Positions 7,271 to 15,663 are shown, numbered from the stretch's first letter. The stretch: DNA of 64,000 nucleotides from Halorussus salilacus (GCF_024138125.1 NZ_CP099993.1:558001-622000), one strand, 5' to 3'. Numbers and translations: made by a program. Notes: generated by a model from the letters alone, not told the origin.

Positions 7271-7283
7271 GGCCTTTCGCTAA

Positions 7284-7829
7284 TCACGAGACGGCGACCC
7301 CCGCGACAGCGAGCGAGAACAGGACCGACAGAGCCACGAGCGCGTACGCGACGGCTCCGGCCCGGCGGGTCGACCGCGAACTCCGCGTGACGCCCGGCAG
7401 GAGGACGAGCAGGACCGCGACCGTCGCCTTGGCGACGACCAGCCCGCGTAGACCCACCTCGGCGACGACCGGCGCGAGGAACGTCAGCGGGTCGAGGCCC
7501 GCCGCGGTCGCCGCGCCGACGAGCGCGGCGTCGGCGACCATGACCGCGACGAGGACGCCGAAGGCGACCGGCCAGACCCACGAGCGCCACGACCGGCCGT
7601 CGTCGCGGAGGACGTACTCGCGGTCGGACTCCAGCAGGAACTCGTCGTCCCGGAGCATCCACTTCGCGTCTGGCGCGTCGGCGTCCGAGAGGGGCGCGTC
7701 GGCGTCCGAGAGGGACGCGTCGGCGTCCGAGAGGGGCGCGTCGGCGTCCGAGACGGATGGGTCGGAGCCCTGGAGCGCGGCCTCGGTTCTCGGCCCCGAG
7801 TCCTCCCCGCGTGCGTCGGTTCTCGACAC
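7284..7829 (-). CDS. Membrane protein with heptad-repeat N-terminal linker
   Basis: The protein has 181 residues. Residues 1-58 are soluble and disordered and contain a four-fold heptad repeat of SDADAPL type, encoded by a 21-bp tandem repeat. Then comes LRDDEFLLESDREYVLRDD and three or four membrane helices (about 84-105, 113-130, 135-150 and 158-180). No family is recognised; small proteins like this occur near SRP RNA in haloarchaea, but I cannot give a role. The first ATG is used. It ends 14 bp before the 7S RNA promoter, and both point the same way. Confidence 0.65.
   Translation of the reverse strand: MSRTDARGEDSGPRTEAALQGSDPSVSDADAPLSDADASLSDADAPLSDADAPDAKWMLRDDEFLLESDREYVLRDDGRSWRSWVWPVAFGVLVAVMVADAALVGAATAAGLDPLTFLAPVVAEVGLRGLVVAKATVAVLLVLLPGVTRSSRSTRRAGAVAYALVALSVLFSLAVAGVAVS
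7673..7756 (-). repeat. 21-bp coding tandem repeat, four copies
   Basis: Four head-to-tail units of GCGCGTCGGCGTCCGAGAGGG (plus-strand view) with single-base changes in units 3 and 4. Each encodes a seven-residue SDADAPL-like unit in the linker of the host gene. Such repeats change copy number easily. Confidence 0.85.
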
Positions 7830-7919
7830 GACTGGGGGGAACTCCGACTCCCCGGGACTTGGTTATGCGCCGCCTGACGCGTCGCAAACGCCCCCTGCGC
7901 TCACAGCGACCCCCCGAGG

Positions 7920-8336
7920 TTACAGCGCGTCGCGGGCGTACCACCCAGCGACCGCCGCGAGCGAGAGCGTCGCGGCCGCCAGCACCCAGCGGTGGTAGTC
8001 GAAGGTCGCGTCGTCGGTGAGACCGCCGACGGTACCGCCGACGGCGACCGCCCACCAGAGGGTGAGCCCCGCCGTGACCCCCGCGAGGACCAGCGCCGCA
8101 CCCGCGGCGGTCTCGGGGTCCGTGCGACCGTTTCGCCCGGCGGCGAAGACGATGACGACCACCGAGGCGAACAGGACGACCACGAGGTGGATGGGGACGA
8201 AGATTGGCGAGTCGTAGTAGACGGTCGCCGCCGAGGTCGGGACGAGGAAGTAGGGCGCGGCCACGGCGGCCAGCACCGCGAGCGCGGCGAGGATGCCGAC
8301 CGTCGGTGCGGGCGTCTCGGGCAACTCTGTGGACAT
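7920..8336 (-). CDS. Small four-TM membrane protein
   Basis: A 138-residue protein starting MSTELPETPAP. Hydrophobic helices lie at roughly 12-35, 48-67, 78-100 and 115-132; a WYARDAL tail is at the end. No catalytic motif is visible and I do not recognise the family. A longer frame reaches 8546 but overlaps the divergent 8418 gene; the start at 8336 avoids this. It is transcribed divergently from the small coiled-coil protein 81 bp away. Confidence 0.7.
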   Translation of the reverse strand: MSTELPETPAPTVGILAALAVLAAVAAPYFLVPTSAATVYYDSPIFVPIHLVVVLFASVVVIVFAAGRNGRTDPETAAGAALVLAGVTAGLTLWWAVAVGGTVGGLTDDATFDYHRWVLAAATLSLAAVAGWYARDAL

Positions 8337-8417
8337 GCCCGAGGGTTCCGAGCGGGCGGTCAAAAGGCCGACGGTCGAGTCGGAAACCTCACGTATCCGG
8401 GGATACACGTCCCGGGT

Positions 8418-8735
8418 ATGGGATTCGGAAGCACGGCCAAGAAGGTCCAGAAGCTGGCCGACACCGCCGAGAAGCTGTACAGCAAGCTCAACGAACTGCG
8501 CGAGCAGGTCGTCGAGATGCGCGACACGCTCGATTCGACCAACCAACGCGTGGAGGAACTCGAACGCCAGTCGGCCGAACAGCGCGCCCTGCTGGAGGCG
8601 CTCGCCGAGGAGCGGGGCATCGACCCCGAGTCGGTCGAAGTCGACCCCTCCGAGGACGAGGCGGGCGAAGACGCGACGACCGAAACCGACTCCGACGCGG
8701 GAGCGGAGGCCGAGACCCCCGACGCCGACGCATAA
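8418..8735 (+). CDS. Small acidic coiled-coil protein
   Basis: The protein has 105 residues. The first 60 form a heptad coiled coil (KKVQKLADTAEKLYSKLNEL, then LREQVVEMRDTLDSTNQRVE) with a conserved MGFGSTAKK start; the tail from about 70 is an Asp/Glu/Ala-rich acidic region. It is probably a soluble oligomer; a function is not known to me. Start chosen at the MGFG ATG because the upstream extension lies opposite the divergent gene. Cysteine synthase follows after 36 bp on the same strand. Confidence 0.75.
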   Translation: MGFGSTAKKVQKLADTAEKLYSKLNELREQVVEMRDTLDSTNQRVEELERQSAEQRALLEALAEERGIDPESVEVDPSEDEAGEDATTETDSDAGAEAETPDADA

Positions 8736-8771
8736 AAAACGTTAACAGACCCCGCAACTTTTGCCTACGCG

Positions 8772-9752
8772 ATGACGACCCATCGGACGCCCCTCGATTC
8801 CGTCCTCGAAACGGTCGGGGAGACGCCCCTCGTGCGCGTCCACGCGGCACCCGACGAGGTGCCGGTGTACGCCAAGCTGGAGTCGTTCAACCCCGGCGCG
8901 AGCGTGAAAGACCGCATCGGCAAGTACATGGTCGAGGCGATGCTCGACCGCGGGGAGCTCGAACCCGGCGGGACGGTCATCGAACCGACCGCGGGGAACA
9001 CGGGCATCGGCTTCGCCATCGCGGCCGGACAGCTCGACGTGGACGCCGTCTTCGTCGTTCCCGAGCGCTTCAGCGTCGAGAAACAGCAGCTCATGGCCGC
9101 TCTCGGCGCGGAGGTCATCAACACCCCGACCGAGGAGGGGATGGGCGGCGCGATAGAGCGCGCCCACGAACTCGCCGACGAGATGGAGGGCGCGGTCGTC
9201 CCCCAGCAGTTCGCCAACCCCCTGAACGCCGAGGCCCACTACGAGACCACCGCTCCCGAAATCTTCGACGCGCTCAACGGCGAGGTCGGCGCGGTCGTCG
9301 CAGGCTGTGGCACCGCGGGCACCCTGATGGGCATCGCCGAGTACGCGCTGGAGCAGGACCCCGAAATCCACGTCACCGCGGTCGAACCCGAGGGGTCGCT
9401 GTACTCCGAGACGAAGGGCGGCCACCCCGAGGAGGGCGAGTACAAGATAGAGGGCATCGGCACCCACGACCCCTCGACGAACGAACTGTTCGACCCCGAC
9501 CTCGTCGACGAGGTCCTGCAGGTCCCCGACCGGCGCGCTCACGACGAACTCGTGCGACTCGCGAGCGAGGAGGGCCACCTCGTCGCCTCCAGCGCGGGCG
9601 CGGCCAGCGCCGCGGCGCGACACGTCGCCGAGCGCATCCGCGACGGCGAGATAGACGCGCCCCACGATTCGGTGGTGACGGTGTTCCCGGATTCGAGCGA
9701 GCGCTACCTCTCGAAGGGCATCTACCGGTCGTTCGAGGAGTGGGAGGGGTAG
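8772..9752 (+). CDS. PLP-dependent cysteine synthase / cystathionine beta-synthase family
   Basis: A 326-residue fold-type II PLP enzyme. K46 in SFNPGASVKDR is the Schiff-base lysine. TAGNTGIG (73-80) binds the substrate carboxylate and GCGTAGT (178-184) the PLP phosphate. EGIGTHDPS and the SSAGAAS near residue 277 are also family features. It makes cysteine from O-acetylserine or O-phosphoserine and sulfide, or cystathionine from homocysteine. TAGNTG instead of the classic TSGNTG leaves the exact substrate open. No CBS regulatory domains are attached. Length is normal for the catalytic core. Confidence 0.88.
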   Translation: MTTHRTPLDSVLETVGETPLVRVHAAPDEVPVYAKLESFNPGASVKDRIGKYMVEAMLDRGELEPGGTVIEPTAGNTGIGFAIAAGQLDVDAVFVVPERFSVEKQQLMAALGAEVINTPTEEGMGGAIERAHELADEMEGAVVPQQFANPLNAEAHYETTAPEIFDALNGEVGAVVAGCGTAGTLMGIAEYALEQDPEIHVTAVEPEGSLYSETKGGHPEEGEYKIEGIGTHDPSTNELFDPDLVDEVLQVPDRRAHDELVRLASEEGHLVASSAGAASAAARHVAERIRDGEIDAPHDSVVTVFPDSSERYLSKGIYRSFEEWEG

Positions 9753-10402
9753 TCGGGCGCTGTTCTTCTGCTTGTTCGGTCGAGACCCTCTCTGGTGTGC
9801 GCTACGTGAAGTCCACGTCCGTCGTGCTCGAACGCGACACTGCATCACGGCGCGCTGGCGTCATCGCGCCGACGGCGCGATTGCTCGGAAGACGCGGCTT
9901 GTCTTCCGGTTCGACCCGCGGTCTGGGTCGCGCCATCTCTGCGCGAGGGCCGAGTAGCGTGGTTCGAAGGAGCTTCGCTCTCTCGTCATCCGGGAAATCT
10001 CCGATTTTCCGAGACAACGAAGCGTGGCTTGCGGGACACGACGCGTCCCGCTGATCTGCGAACTCGGTTCGCAGACAACGCAGGAGGCCGGGGAGGTCCG
10101 AGGCGCGGTGCCGTGCGGTACTCGTTGGCTCAATCGTGACGTTGCGTTGCTCTCTCCGACGGCGCGGAATACAGCGACAGCCACGGCGACGCTAGCTACT
10201 GCCGTCACCAATGAGAGACCGCACCGCGACCGCGGGCCTCACACCTCCCCAACCGATTGCGGTCCTCAATCGCTCACTACGTTCGCTCCTTCCGGTCCTC
10301 ATCCCTCGCACGACTTGGCGCGACACGAGGTCGCGCCAGCGCGCGCCGAGGTGGAAGATTCGGCTTCGGAGACGGAAGTCATACCCCGACAGCCACGGGA
10401 AG
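9753..10402. other. 650-bp gene-free spacer with a hairpin cluster and repeat copy R1
   Basis: No gene is supported. Four perfect short hairpins fall within 213 bp: 9863-9881 (8-bp arms), 9886-9908 (8-bp), 10031-10051 (7-bp) and 10055-10075 (8-bp). The right part (about 10190-10355) is a member of a dispersed repeat also found twice near 31.5-31.8 kb. Confidence 0.6.
10190..10355 (+). repeat. Dispersed intergenic repeat, copy R1
   Basis: It begins at GCTAGCTACTGCCGTCACC. A CCTCCCCAACCGATTGCGGT core and a TCATCCCTCGCACG block follow. It ends in a GGCGCGAC-ACGAG-GTCGCGCC hairpin and GCGCGC. The same modules in the same order recur at 31443-31575 (plus) and 31605-31772 (minus). Confidence 0.7.
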
Positions 10403-11065
10403 TCACACCCACGGCGGTTCGCGCAGGTCGGCCATCGACTCGATGGCGTACTCGGGCGCGTACTCCCCACTCGCCCCGCTCTCTGCCAGCCACACCGCGT
10501 CGATGCCCGCGGCCTGCGCGCCAACCACGTCGGCGCGCAGGGAGTTGCCGACGTGGACCGCCTCGTCGGCCGAGACGCCCGTCGCCGAGAGAGTGCGGTG
10601 GAAGTGGTCGGGGTCGGGCTTGACCGGGCCGCCGGGTTCGGTGTAGGTCGCGGCGTCGAAGTGTCCCTCGATGCCCAGCGCCGCCAGCTTTGCCTCCTGG
10701 GTCTCGCGGCCGCCGTTGGTCACCAGCGCGAGGTCGTACTCCGCGCCGAGTCGGTCGAGGGCGTCCTCCGCGCCCGGGAGGAACTCGACCGCTTCCGGGT
10801 CGGGGTCCTCGTAGGCTCGGGCGACCTCGCGCGCGAGCGCGGGGTCGACTCCCAGTTCGTCGGCGACGCCGCCGAAGCACTTCTCGCGGAGTTCGAGCCG
10901 AGTCTCGGCACTCACCTTCGGGAGCCACCGCCGGAAGTCGGCGACGTCGAAGAAGGGCTCGACTCCCGCCCGGTCGAAGGCCTCGGCCAGCCTGTCGGCG
11001 GTCGAGCGCGGGTGTTCGCAGATGGTGTCGTCGAGGTCGAGAAAGACCGTGGAGACGGAGGCCAT
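10403..11065 (-). CDS. HAD-superfamily hydrolase
   Basis: A 220-residue HAD hydrolase with all four motifs. Motif I is D10-L-D12-D-T (Asp nucleophile D10, acid/base D12), motif II TNGGRETQ, motif III Lys in VKPDPDHF, and motif IV VGNSLRADVVGAQAAG. A helical cap lies between motifs I and II (about residues 20-95). The family includes phosphoglycolate- and haloacid-type hydrolases; the C1 cap and the short length suggest a small phosphorylated metabolite. First ATG used. It is preceded by a strong inverted repeat that closes the upstream gene. Confidence 0.87.
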   Translation of the reverse strand: MASVSTVFLDLDDTICEHPRSTADRLAEAFDRAGVEPFFDVADFRRWLPKVSAETRLELREKCFGGVADELGVDPALAREVARAYEDPDPEAVEFLPGAEDALDRLGAEYDLALVTNGGRETQEAKLAALGIEGHFDAATYTEPGGPVKPDPDHFHRTLSATGVSADEAVHVGNSLRADVVGAQAAGIDAVWLAESGASGEYAPEYAIESMADLREPPWV

Positions 11066-11093
11066 TGGCCTCGCTACGGCCTGAGAGGCTAAA

Positions 11094-11127
11094 AGGACCC
11101 CGGCGACCGACCGGTCGCCGGGGTCCT
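11094..11127. terminator. Perfect 16-bp inverted repeat after the CoA-binding gene
   Basis: AGGACCCCGGCGACCG, 2-nt loop, exact complement. It lies about 40 bp past the stop of the 11166-11576 gene and before the HAD gene on the same strand. Confidence 0.45.
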
Positions 11128-11165
11128 CCGGTCGGTCGTCGGGGGCGTCCGACGAGCCACCGGAG

Positions 11166-11576
11166 TCACCCGACCAGTCGGCGGTGTTCGACCTTGAAGC
11201 ACCTGTCCTGAACGACCCGCTTTCCGGCGTCCTCGGCGCGCCGGGCCGCCTCGTCGTCCCGGATGCCGAGCTGGGTCCAGACGACCGTCGCGTCGTCGCG
11301 GTCTATCGCTCGCTCGACGATTCCGGCGACCTCCTCGCTCGGGCGGAACACGTTCACGATGTCGACGCCCTCGGGCACGTCGGCCAGCGAGTCGTAGGCC
11401 TCCCGGCCGAATATCTCGTCGGCGTGGGGGTTGACCGGAATCACCTCGTAGCCGTGTTCGCGCATGTAGCGGGGAATCTCGTGGGCGTCCTTGCCGGGAG
11501 TGGACGAACAGCCGACCACCGCGACCGTCTCCATCCCGAGTATCTCGCGGAGTTCGGCGTCGCTGTCGACTGGCAT
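11166..11576 (-). CDS. CoA-binding domain protein (YccU-like)
   Basis: A 136-residue single Rossmann domain of the CoA-binding type. The glycine-rich VAVVGCSSTPGKDAHEIP loop is near residue 15-35, then EVIPVNP, a VDIVNVFRPSEEV strand-helix, and a TVVWTQLGIRDDEAA region with a C-terminal VQDRC. Stand-alone members bind CoA or NAD-like ligands; no enzymatic activity is established. Start set at MPVDSDAEL, since the upstream nine codons are basic and unlike the family. Confidence 0.85.
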   Translation of the reverse strand: MPVDSDAELREILGMETVAVVGCSSTPGKDAHEIPRYMREHGYEVIPVNPHADEIFGREAYDSLADVPEGVDIVNVFRPSEEVAGIVERAIDRDDATVVWTQLGIRDDEAARRAEDAGKRVVQDRCFKVEHRRLVG

Positions 11577-11649
11577 GGTTCGACCGAGGAGTCGGGCGCG
11601 CAAAAGGGTGTGGGTGGCGGCGAGAGGCGGGACGAGCGACCCGCGGCCC

Positions 11650-12300
11650 TCACGGCATCGGCCGCCAGTCGGTCTCGGTCCCCACGCCCGTCACCTGGAG
11701 CTCCGACCCGCCGTCCTCGGCCTCGCGGACCTCTATCTGACCGTCGAACAGCTGTTTCAGGGTGCTCATGGTCTGCTGGTCGTGGGCGGTCGAGTCGATG
11801 ACGAACACGCCGAGGGCGTCGGCGCTCTGGACCCGGCCGGTGAAGACGTGGAGGAACCGGAACACCGTCTGGAGGTTCGAGTACATCAACAGCGTCGACA
11901 GCGAGTGCAGCAGGATGCGGTTGCGCTGGACTCCCCGGCTCTTGTAGAACTCCTGGAGGTACTCCGAGAGCTGGATTCCGATGCCGGTCATGTCCACGGG
12001 CGAGGAGGCGTACTTGATGTCGTCGCTCGGCGAGGGGTTCATCCCCTGCTGTTTGGAGACGCAGTCGACGATGCCGAGCGGCCCGCCCTCCTCGCGGCCG
12101 AGCATCTCGCGGAGGGTCGCACGCACGTCCTCGCCGCCGTCCTTCGTGGTGACGACGATGGACCCGTCCCCGCGACGGCTTCCGTGCGCGAGAACCTCCA
12201 GCGCGAGATTCCGTTTGCCCGTCATCGGCGGCCCGGCCACCAGGAGGTTCGTTCCCGGTTCGACCTCGACCCCCGGACAGACCTCACCCAATCCGTACAT
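11650..12300 (-). CDS. RecA/KaiC-fold ATPase-like protein
   Basis: About 216 residues with a RecA-type fold. The P-loop reads AGPPMTGKRN, and a hydrophobic strand with Asp (LGVFVIDSTAHD) could be Walker B. The protein has short KaiC/RadA-like architecture and no DNA-binding extension. It may be a signalling ATPase; haloarchaea carry many such single-domain proteins. The ATG at 12300 follows a GAGG sequence and begins MYGLGEVC; an alternative ATG at 12342 adds 14 residues. An AT-rich promoter stretch (ATATAAG near 12380) is upstream. The substrate and partner are unknown. Confidence 0.75.
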   Translation of the reverse strand: MYGLGEVCPGVEVEPGTNLLVAGPPMTGKRNLALEVLAHGSRRGDGSIVVTTKDGGEDVRATLREMLGREEGGPLGIVDCVSKQQGMNPSPSDDIKYASSPVDMTGIGIQLSEYLQEFYKSRGVQRNRILLHSLSTLLMYSNLQTVFRFLHVFTGRVQSADALGVFVIDSTAHDQQTMSTLKQLFDGQIEVREAEDGGSELQVTGVGTETDWRPMP

Positions 12301-12437
12301 GGCGGTTCCTCGTGGCGATACGACCGGGGGCTCGCACTGCATCCCCCGGTAGCGTCTGGCAGTAAAATATCCTGTTCCGCTTATATTCTTTTTGATTACT
12401 ATCGAGGATTTGGCACGGAAGCGCCTCGTTCGGCCGT

Positions 12438-13565
12438 TTAGCGCCCCAGACGGTCGATGCGGTCGAGCGACTGCTGGCGGATGTACTCGACCGCGATGCG
12501 GGTCAGGTGGTCGTCGGGGTCGGCGCAGGCGTCGGCCCGGTCGAGGTACGTCTCGACGATGTCGCGTATCCGCTCGACGCCGGTCTCGCGGTCGGGCGCG
12601 AGGTTCAACTCCGCGGTGACGGGGGTGAGCTGGGTCCCCCTATCTTCGGGGTAGTCGTCGGTGTCGTCGAGGCCGATCTGCGCGCCGACGACCATCAGCA
12701 CGATGGCGCGCTTGAACCCCTCGCCGAGGTCCATCCCGAGGTCGGCCTCGTACATGTTGAGCATGTCCTCGTAGAGGATGCCCACGCGAGCGTACTGGGT
12801 GGCGAAGTAGGGCAGGTCGGCCTCCTCGTCGAACAGTTCTCCCTCCTCGACCGGCGCGAACTTGTACCGCTCGCGGACCTCGTCGGCGACCGCCTCGCGG
12901 TCGCCGACCTCCGCCGCCCGGAGGCGGTCGAGCAGGTCGCGGAAGGCCTCGTCCTCGTCCTGATGGCGCTCGGAGAGTTCGACCGCGTGGTCGTAGGACT
13001 CCCGGACCGCCTCGGGGGTGTCCTCCCGGTCGAACCACGCTTCGACGCCCTCCCGCAGACTCTGCTGGGCGAGTTCGGCCACCTTCTCGCGGGGCCGGAG
13101 ATTGGTCTGGAAGTCCTCGTACTCGTCGTCGTTGATGGCGTCGCGCATGTCGCCGTCGAGCAGTGCCCGGACGACGTTGCGGGTGGTCTCGCGGCCTCGC
13201 GAGACGAGGTCGTAATCCACCTCCCTGCCGAGGCGGGCCACGGGAACGTCACCGGCCTCGGCGTGGATGCGCCCGAGGGTGAGCATCGCCGGGAGCACGA
13301 GTCGGGTGTCGTAGTCGAACCGCGCTCCCTCGTCGGCCGCGCCCGGCGCGAGTTCGACCTCGCCCGCCTCTCGGGCCTCGTCGAGGTCGCGCTCGACGCC
13401 GAGGAACAGCCGTTCGGTCATCGACTCGATCTCGGACTCGACCTCGTTGCGGAGCAGTACGACCGCGAACACCCGCGGGTCCCTCGCCGCCCCGAGGTGA
13501 TTGGCGAGCGCCCGCCCCGTCGCGGGAATCTTCGACCGGAAGGTGCCGACCATGCCCTGTGTCAC
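12438..13565 (-). CDS. Conserved-looking hypothetical soluble protein
   Basis: The protein has 375 residues (or 371 from the second Met) and is strongly acidic and helical, with no membrane segment or catalytic motif I can name. Visible features: an N-terminal FRSKIPATGRALANHLG stretch, a central EYEDFQTNLRPREKVAEL, and a C-terminal IGLDDTDDYPEDRGTQL region. It sits back to back with a GGGP-synthase-family gene 91 bp away, so they may share a promoter region. Codon use is typical of the chromosome and the frame is clearly coding. No function is assigned. Confidence 0.75.
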   Translation of the reverse strand: MTQGMVGTFRSKIPATGRALANHLGAARDPRVFAVVLLRNEVESEIESMTERLFLGVERDLDEAREAGEVELAPGAADEGARFDYDTRLVLPAMLTLGRIHAEAGDVPVARLGREVDYDLVSRGRETTRNVVRALLDGDMRDAINDDEYEDFQTNLRPREKVAELAQQSLREGVEAWFDREDTPEAVRESYDHAVELSERHQDEDEAFRDLLDRLRAAEVGDREAVADEVRERYKFAPVEEGELFDEEADLPYFATQYARVGILYEDMLNMYEADLGMDLGEGFKRAIVLMVVGAQIGLDDTDDYPEDRGTQLTPVTAELNLAPDRETGVERIRDIVETYLDRADACADPDDHLTRIAVEYIRQQSLDRIDRLGR

Positions 13566-13622
13566 GTTCGTGAGTCGCCGGTCGCCTCACATGAGTATTG
13601 TGGAAACTCGGCCGGGAGCGAG

Positions 13623-13630
13623 CTATTTAT
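13623..13630 (+). promoter_or_regulatory. TATA box of the GGGP-synthase-family gene
   Basis: CTATTTAT ends 26 nt before the ATG at 13656, supporting that start and a leaderless transcript. Confidence 0.6.
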
Positions 13631-13655
13631 GTGGGTCACGCGACCCTTCGCGTAC

Positions 13656-14987
13656 ATGACGAACCCGGACGAGTTCGCCCGCCTGCTCGGCCGCGTCGGC
13701 CGGGGCGTCGCGCTCGGCGCGCGGACCGTACTCCCGCTCGACACCAACCCGGTCCCCGCCGAGTGGACCCACGTCACCAAGGTCGACCCCGAGCACGCCA
13801 AGAAGCTCCCTCTGCTCTTTCCGCTGTACCTCCGCCACACCGGCGCGGTGTCGGTCGGCGGGTCGGACGACGTGACCGCCGAGAACACCGAGGAGACGTT
13901 CGACCTGCTCGCGCCGACCTCGGTGCCGGTGTTCCACGAACCCAGCGGGCCCCGCCACGTCACCCGCCGGACCCGCGAGCAGGCCGACCTGCTGGCGGTC
14001 CCCGAGGTACTGAACGGCGACTCCGAGTCGCTGGTCGGTCAGCTCGGCACGGCGACCGAGTACGTCCGCGAGGAACTGGTCCCCGACCTCCTCCGCGAGG
14101 AGTTCCCGTGGCTCCCCGCGTTCGTCGCCGACCCGCTCGCGGATTTCGCCACCTCGTGGTTCCTCTCGGCGGCGGTGTTCGAGGCCTACATTATCCAGAA
14201 CCCCGACAGCGCCGCCGCGCGCGAGGCCAACGTCGGCGCGGCCGACCTGCTCACGCCTCGGGAGGCGAAACAGCGCGCGATGGCGGCCGAGCGTCACCTC
14301 GAAAGCGAACTCGTCTACCTCGAATACTCGGGCACCTACGGCGGCGAGGAGGCCACCGAGATTCTGGACGCGGTCGCCGACGGCCTGACGTGGTCCCGGC
14401 TCTGGTACGGCGGCGGCCTCGACTCCCGCGAGCGCGTCGAGGACGTGCTCGCGGCGGGGGCCGACGCGGTCGTGGTCGGCGACGCCTTCCACCGGGTCGC
14501 CGACGAGGAGGCCGACCTCTGTGAGCGCGCAGTCGGCGAACTCGACTCCGAGGCCTCCGCGTCCCGGGTCCGGGAGTGGGTCGGCGAGCGCGTCGACGCC
14601 GGGGAGTCGGCCGCCGCGGCCTACCTCGCCACGATCCCCTCGGTCGCCGACCCCGAGCGACTCGCCGAGCGATATCTCGCGCTCGCGGTCCGGACGTGGC
14701 TCGGCCTGCGGAGGCTGGCCGACGAACGCTCCGAGGACGACTCGCCGTCGGCCCGAGACGCCCCCCGCGCGCTCGTGGCGGCCGATTCTCCGTGGCTGGC
14801 CGACGTGTCCGACGGCCTCGGGGAAGCCGATGCCGCGGTGGTTCGTCGGGTTCTGCGCGCGCTCCTCGCCGACGGCGTCGGTGAGGCCGACGCGCCGCCG
14901 ACGGACGCCGCCGCGACATCGGGCGGCGCAGGAGCATCCCCGACGGCACCGACGAGCCACTTCGCGGTGTCGCTATCGCGGGAGTAG
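13656..14987 (+). CDS. Geranylgeranylglyceryl phosphate synthase family protein with extra C-terminal domain
   Basis: A 443-residue protein. Residues 1-285 match the PcrB/GGGPS TIM barrel: HVTKVDP (39-45), AVSVGGSDDVT (64-73), SVPVFHEPSG (89-98), AYIIQNPDSA (177-186), YLEYSGTYGG (221-230), YGGGLDSRE (251-259) and AVVVGDAFH (271-279). GGGPS joins sn-glycerol-1-phosphate to geranylgeranyl diphosphate, the first committed step of archaeal ether lipids. Known family members are about 230-260 residues; here there is an insertion near 130-170 and a helical 155-residue C-terminal extension with no recognised motif. The start fits the TATA spacing. Confidence 0.85.
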   Translation: MTNPDEFARLLGRVGRGVALGARTVLPLDTNPVPAEWTHVTKVDPEHAKKLPLLFPLYLRHTGAVSVGGSDDVTAENTEETFDLLAPTSVPVFHEPSGPRHVTRRTREQADLLAVPEVLNGDSESLVGQLGTATEYVREELVPDLLREEFPWLPAFVADPLADFATSWFLSAAVFEAYIIQNPDSAAAREANVGAADLLTPREAKQRAMAAERHLESELVYLEYSGTYGGEEATEILDAVADGLTWSRLWYGGGLDSRERVEDVLAAGADAVVVGDAFHRVADEEADLCERAVGELDSEASASRVREWVGERVDAGESAAAAYLATIPSVADPERLAERYLALAVRTWLGLRRLADERSEDDSPSARDAPRALVAADSPWLADVSDGLGEADAAVVRRVLRALLADGVGEADAPPTDAAATSGGAGASPTAPTSHFAVSLSRE

Positions 14988-15141
14988 TGGCGGTCAGGCG
15001 GGGGCTGAGGACGGTCTAGAGACGCCGTTTTAGGGAACTTACGGGCGCTGTAACGATGCTTCTGTGACGATAGAATGGAAAACGCCTTCAATCGGGTCGC
15101 CCTACCGCGCGGTACGCTTCGACCGGGACGGTCAGCTACCT

Positions 15142-15315
15142 ATGCGTATCACTACCAAAATCGCCCGCGTGGTCGGTGCCGTCGGCCCCGAACCCGAAGG
15201 AGTCTACGAGTGCGAGGACTGCGGCGCGCGGTTCGACCTCGACCGCCAGCGGTGCCCCGACTGCGAGGGGTACTCCATCGACCGCGTCGACTGGCTCTCC
15301 GCCCTCTCGGAGTGA
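15142..15315 (+). CDS. Small zinc-ribbon protein
   Basis: A 57-residue protein beginning MRITTKIARVVG. Two CxxC knuckles are spaced for one zinc ribbon: CEDCG near residue 24 and CPDCEG near residue 38. The ending DWLSAL is typical of tiny haloarchaeal zinc-finger proteins, which are often regulatory or RNA-binding, but the role here is unknown. The chosen ATG removes an upstream extension without family resemblance. Confidence 0.7.
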   Translation: MRITTKIARVVGAVGPEPEGVYECEDCGARFDLDRQRCPDCEGYSIDRVDWLSALSE

Positions 15316-15357
15316 AACCGCGTCACGGGACCGCACGGTCGGTCCGAAACCACGGTG

Positions 15358-15364
15358 TTTAAAA
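15358..15364 (+). promoter_or_regulatory. TATA box of tRNA-Arg(TCG)
   Basis: TTTAAAA sits 26-32 nt before the tRNA 5-prime end, the correct spacing for an archaeal promoter. Confidence 0.65.
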
Positions 15365-15389
15365 CCGACCGGCCAGTAGAACGACGTGC

Positions 15390-15464
15390 GGGCGCTTAGC
15401 TCAGTCTGGACAGAGTACTTGGCTTCGGACCAAGCTGTCGCGGGTTCAAATCCTGCAGCGCCCA
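15390..15464 (+). tRNA. tRNA-Arg (anticodon TCG)
   Basis: A 75-nt cloverleaf. Acceptor GGGCGCT pairs with AGCGCCC and the discriminator is A. The D-stem is GCTC/GAGT, the anticodon stem CTTGG/CCAAG with loop CTTCGGA giving anticodon TCG, and the T-arm GCGGG-TTCAAAT-CCTGC. No intron and no encoded CCA. Reads CGA codons. Confidence 0.95.
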
Positions 15465-15663
15465 TTCGTTTTCCGAACGATATAGATTCGACGGACTGCC
15501 GTCTCCCGAACTGCTAATAGATCGAAACGTCGGTGTCGGGATGTCGCGGATGGCACCGTCTGGCCGAGCGATCTCCGACCGCACCGGAACTACAGTTCCG
15601 CGTCGGTCGTCGCCGAGCAAGACGGGCCTCTGAACAGTCGTCGAGGTGTGCGCTGAACATTGG

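Noticed and set aside
8418-8546. N-terminal extension of the 7920-8336 membrane protein
   Set aside because: It overlaps the divergent coiled-coil gene and does not resemble a protein start.
12507-14987. An 826-residue protein ending with the GGGP-synthase-family domain
   Set aside because: The first 383 codons lie antisense to a clearly coding gene; the family start and TATA box are at 13656.
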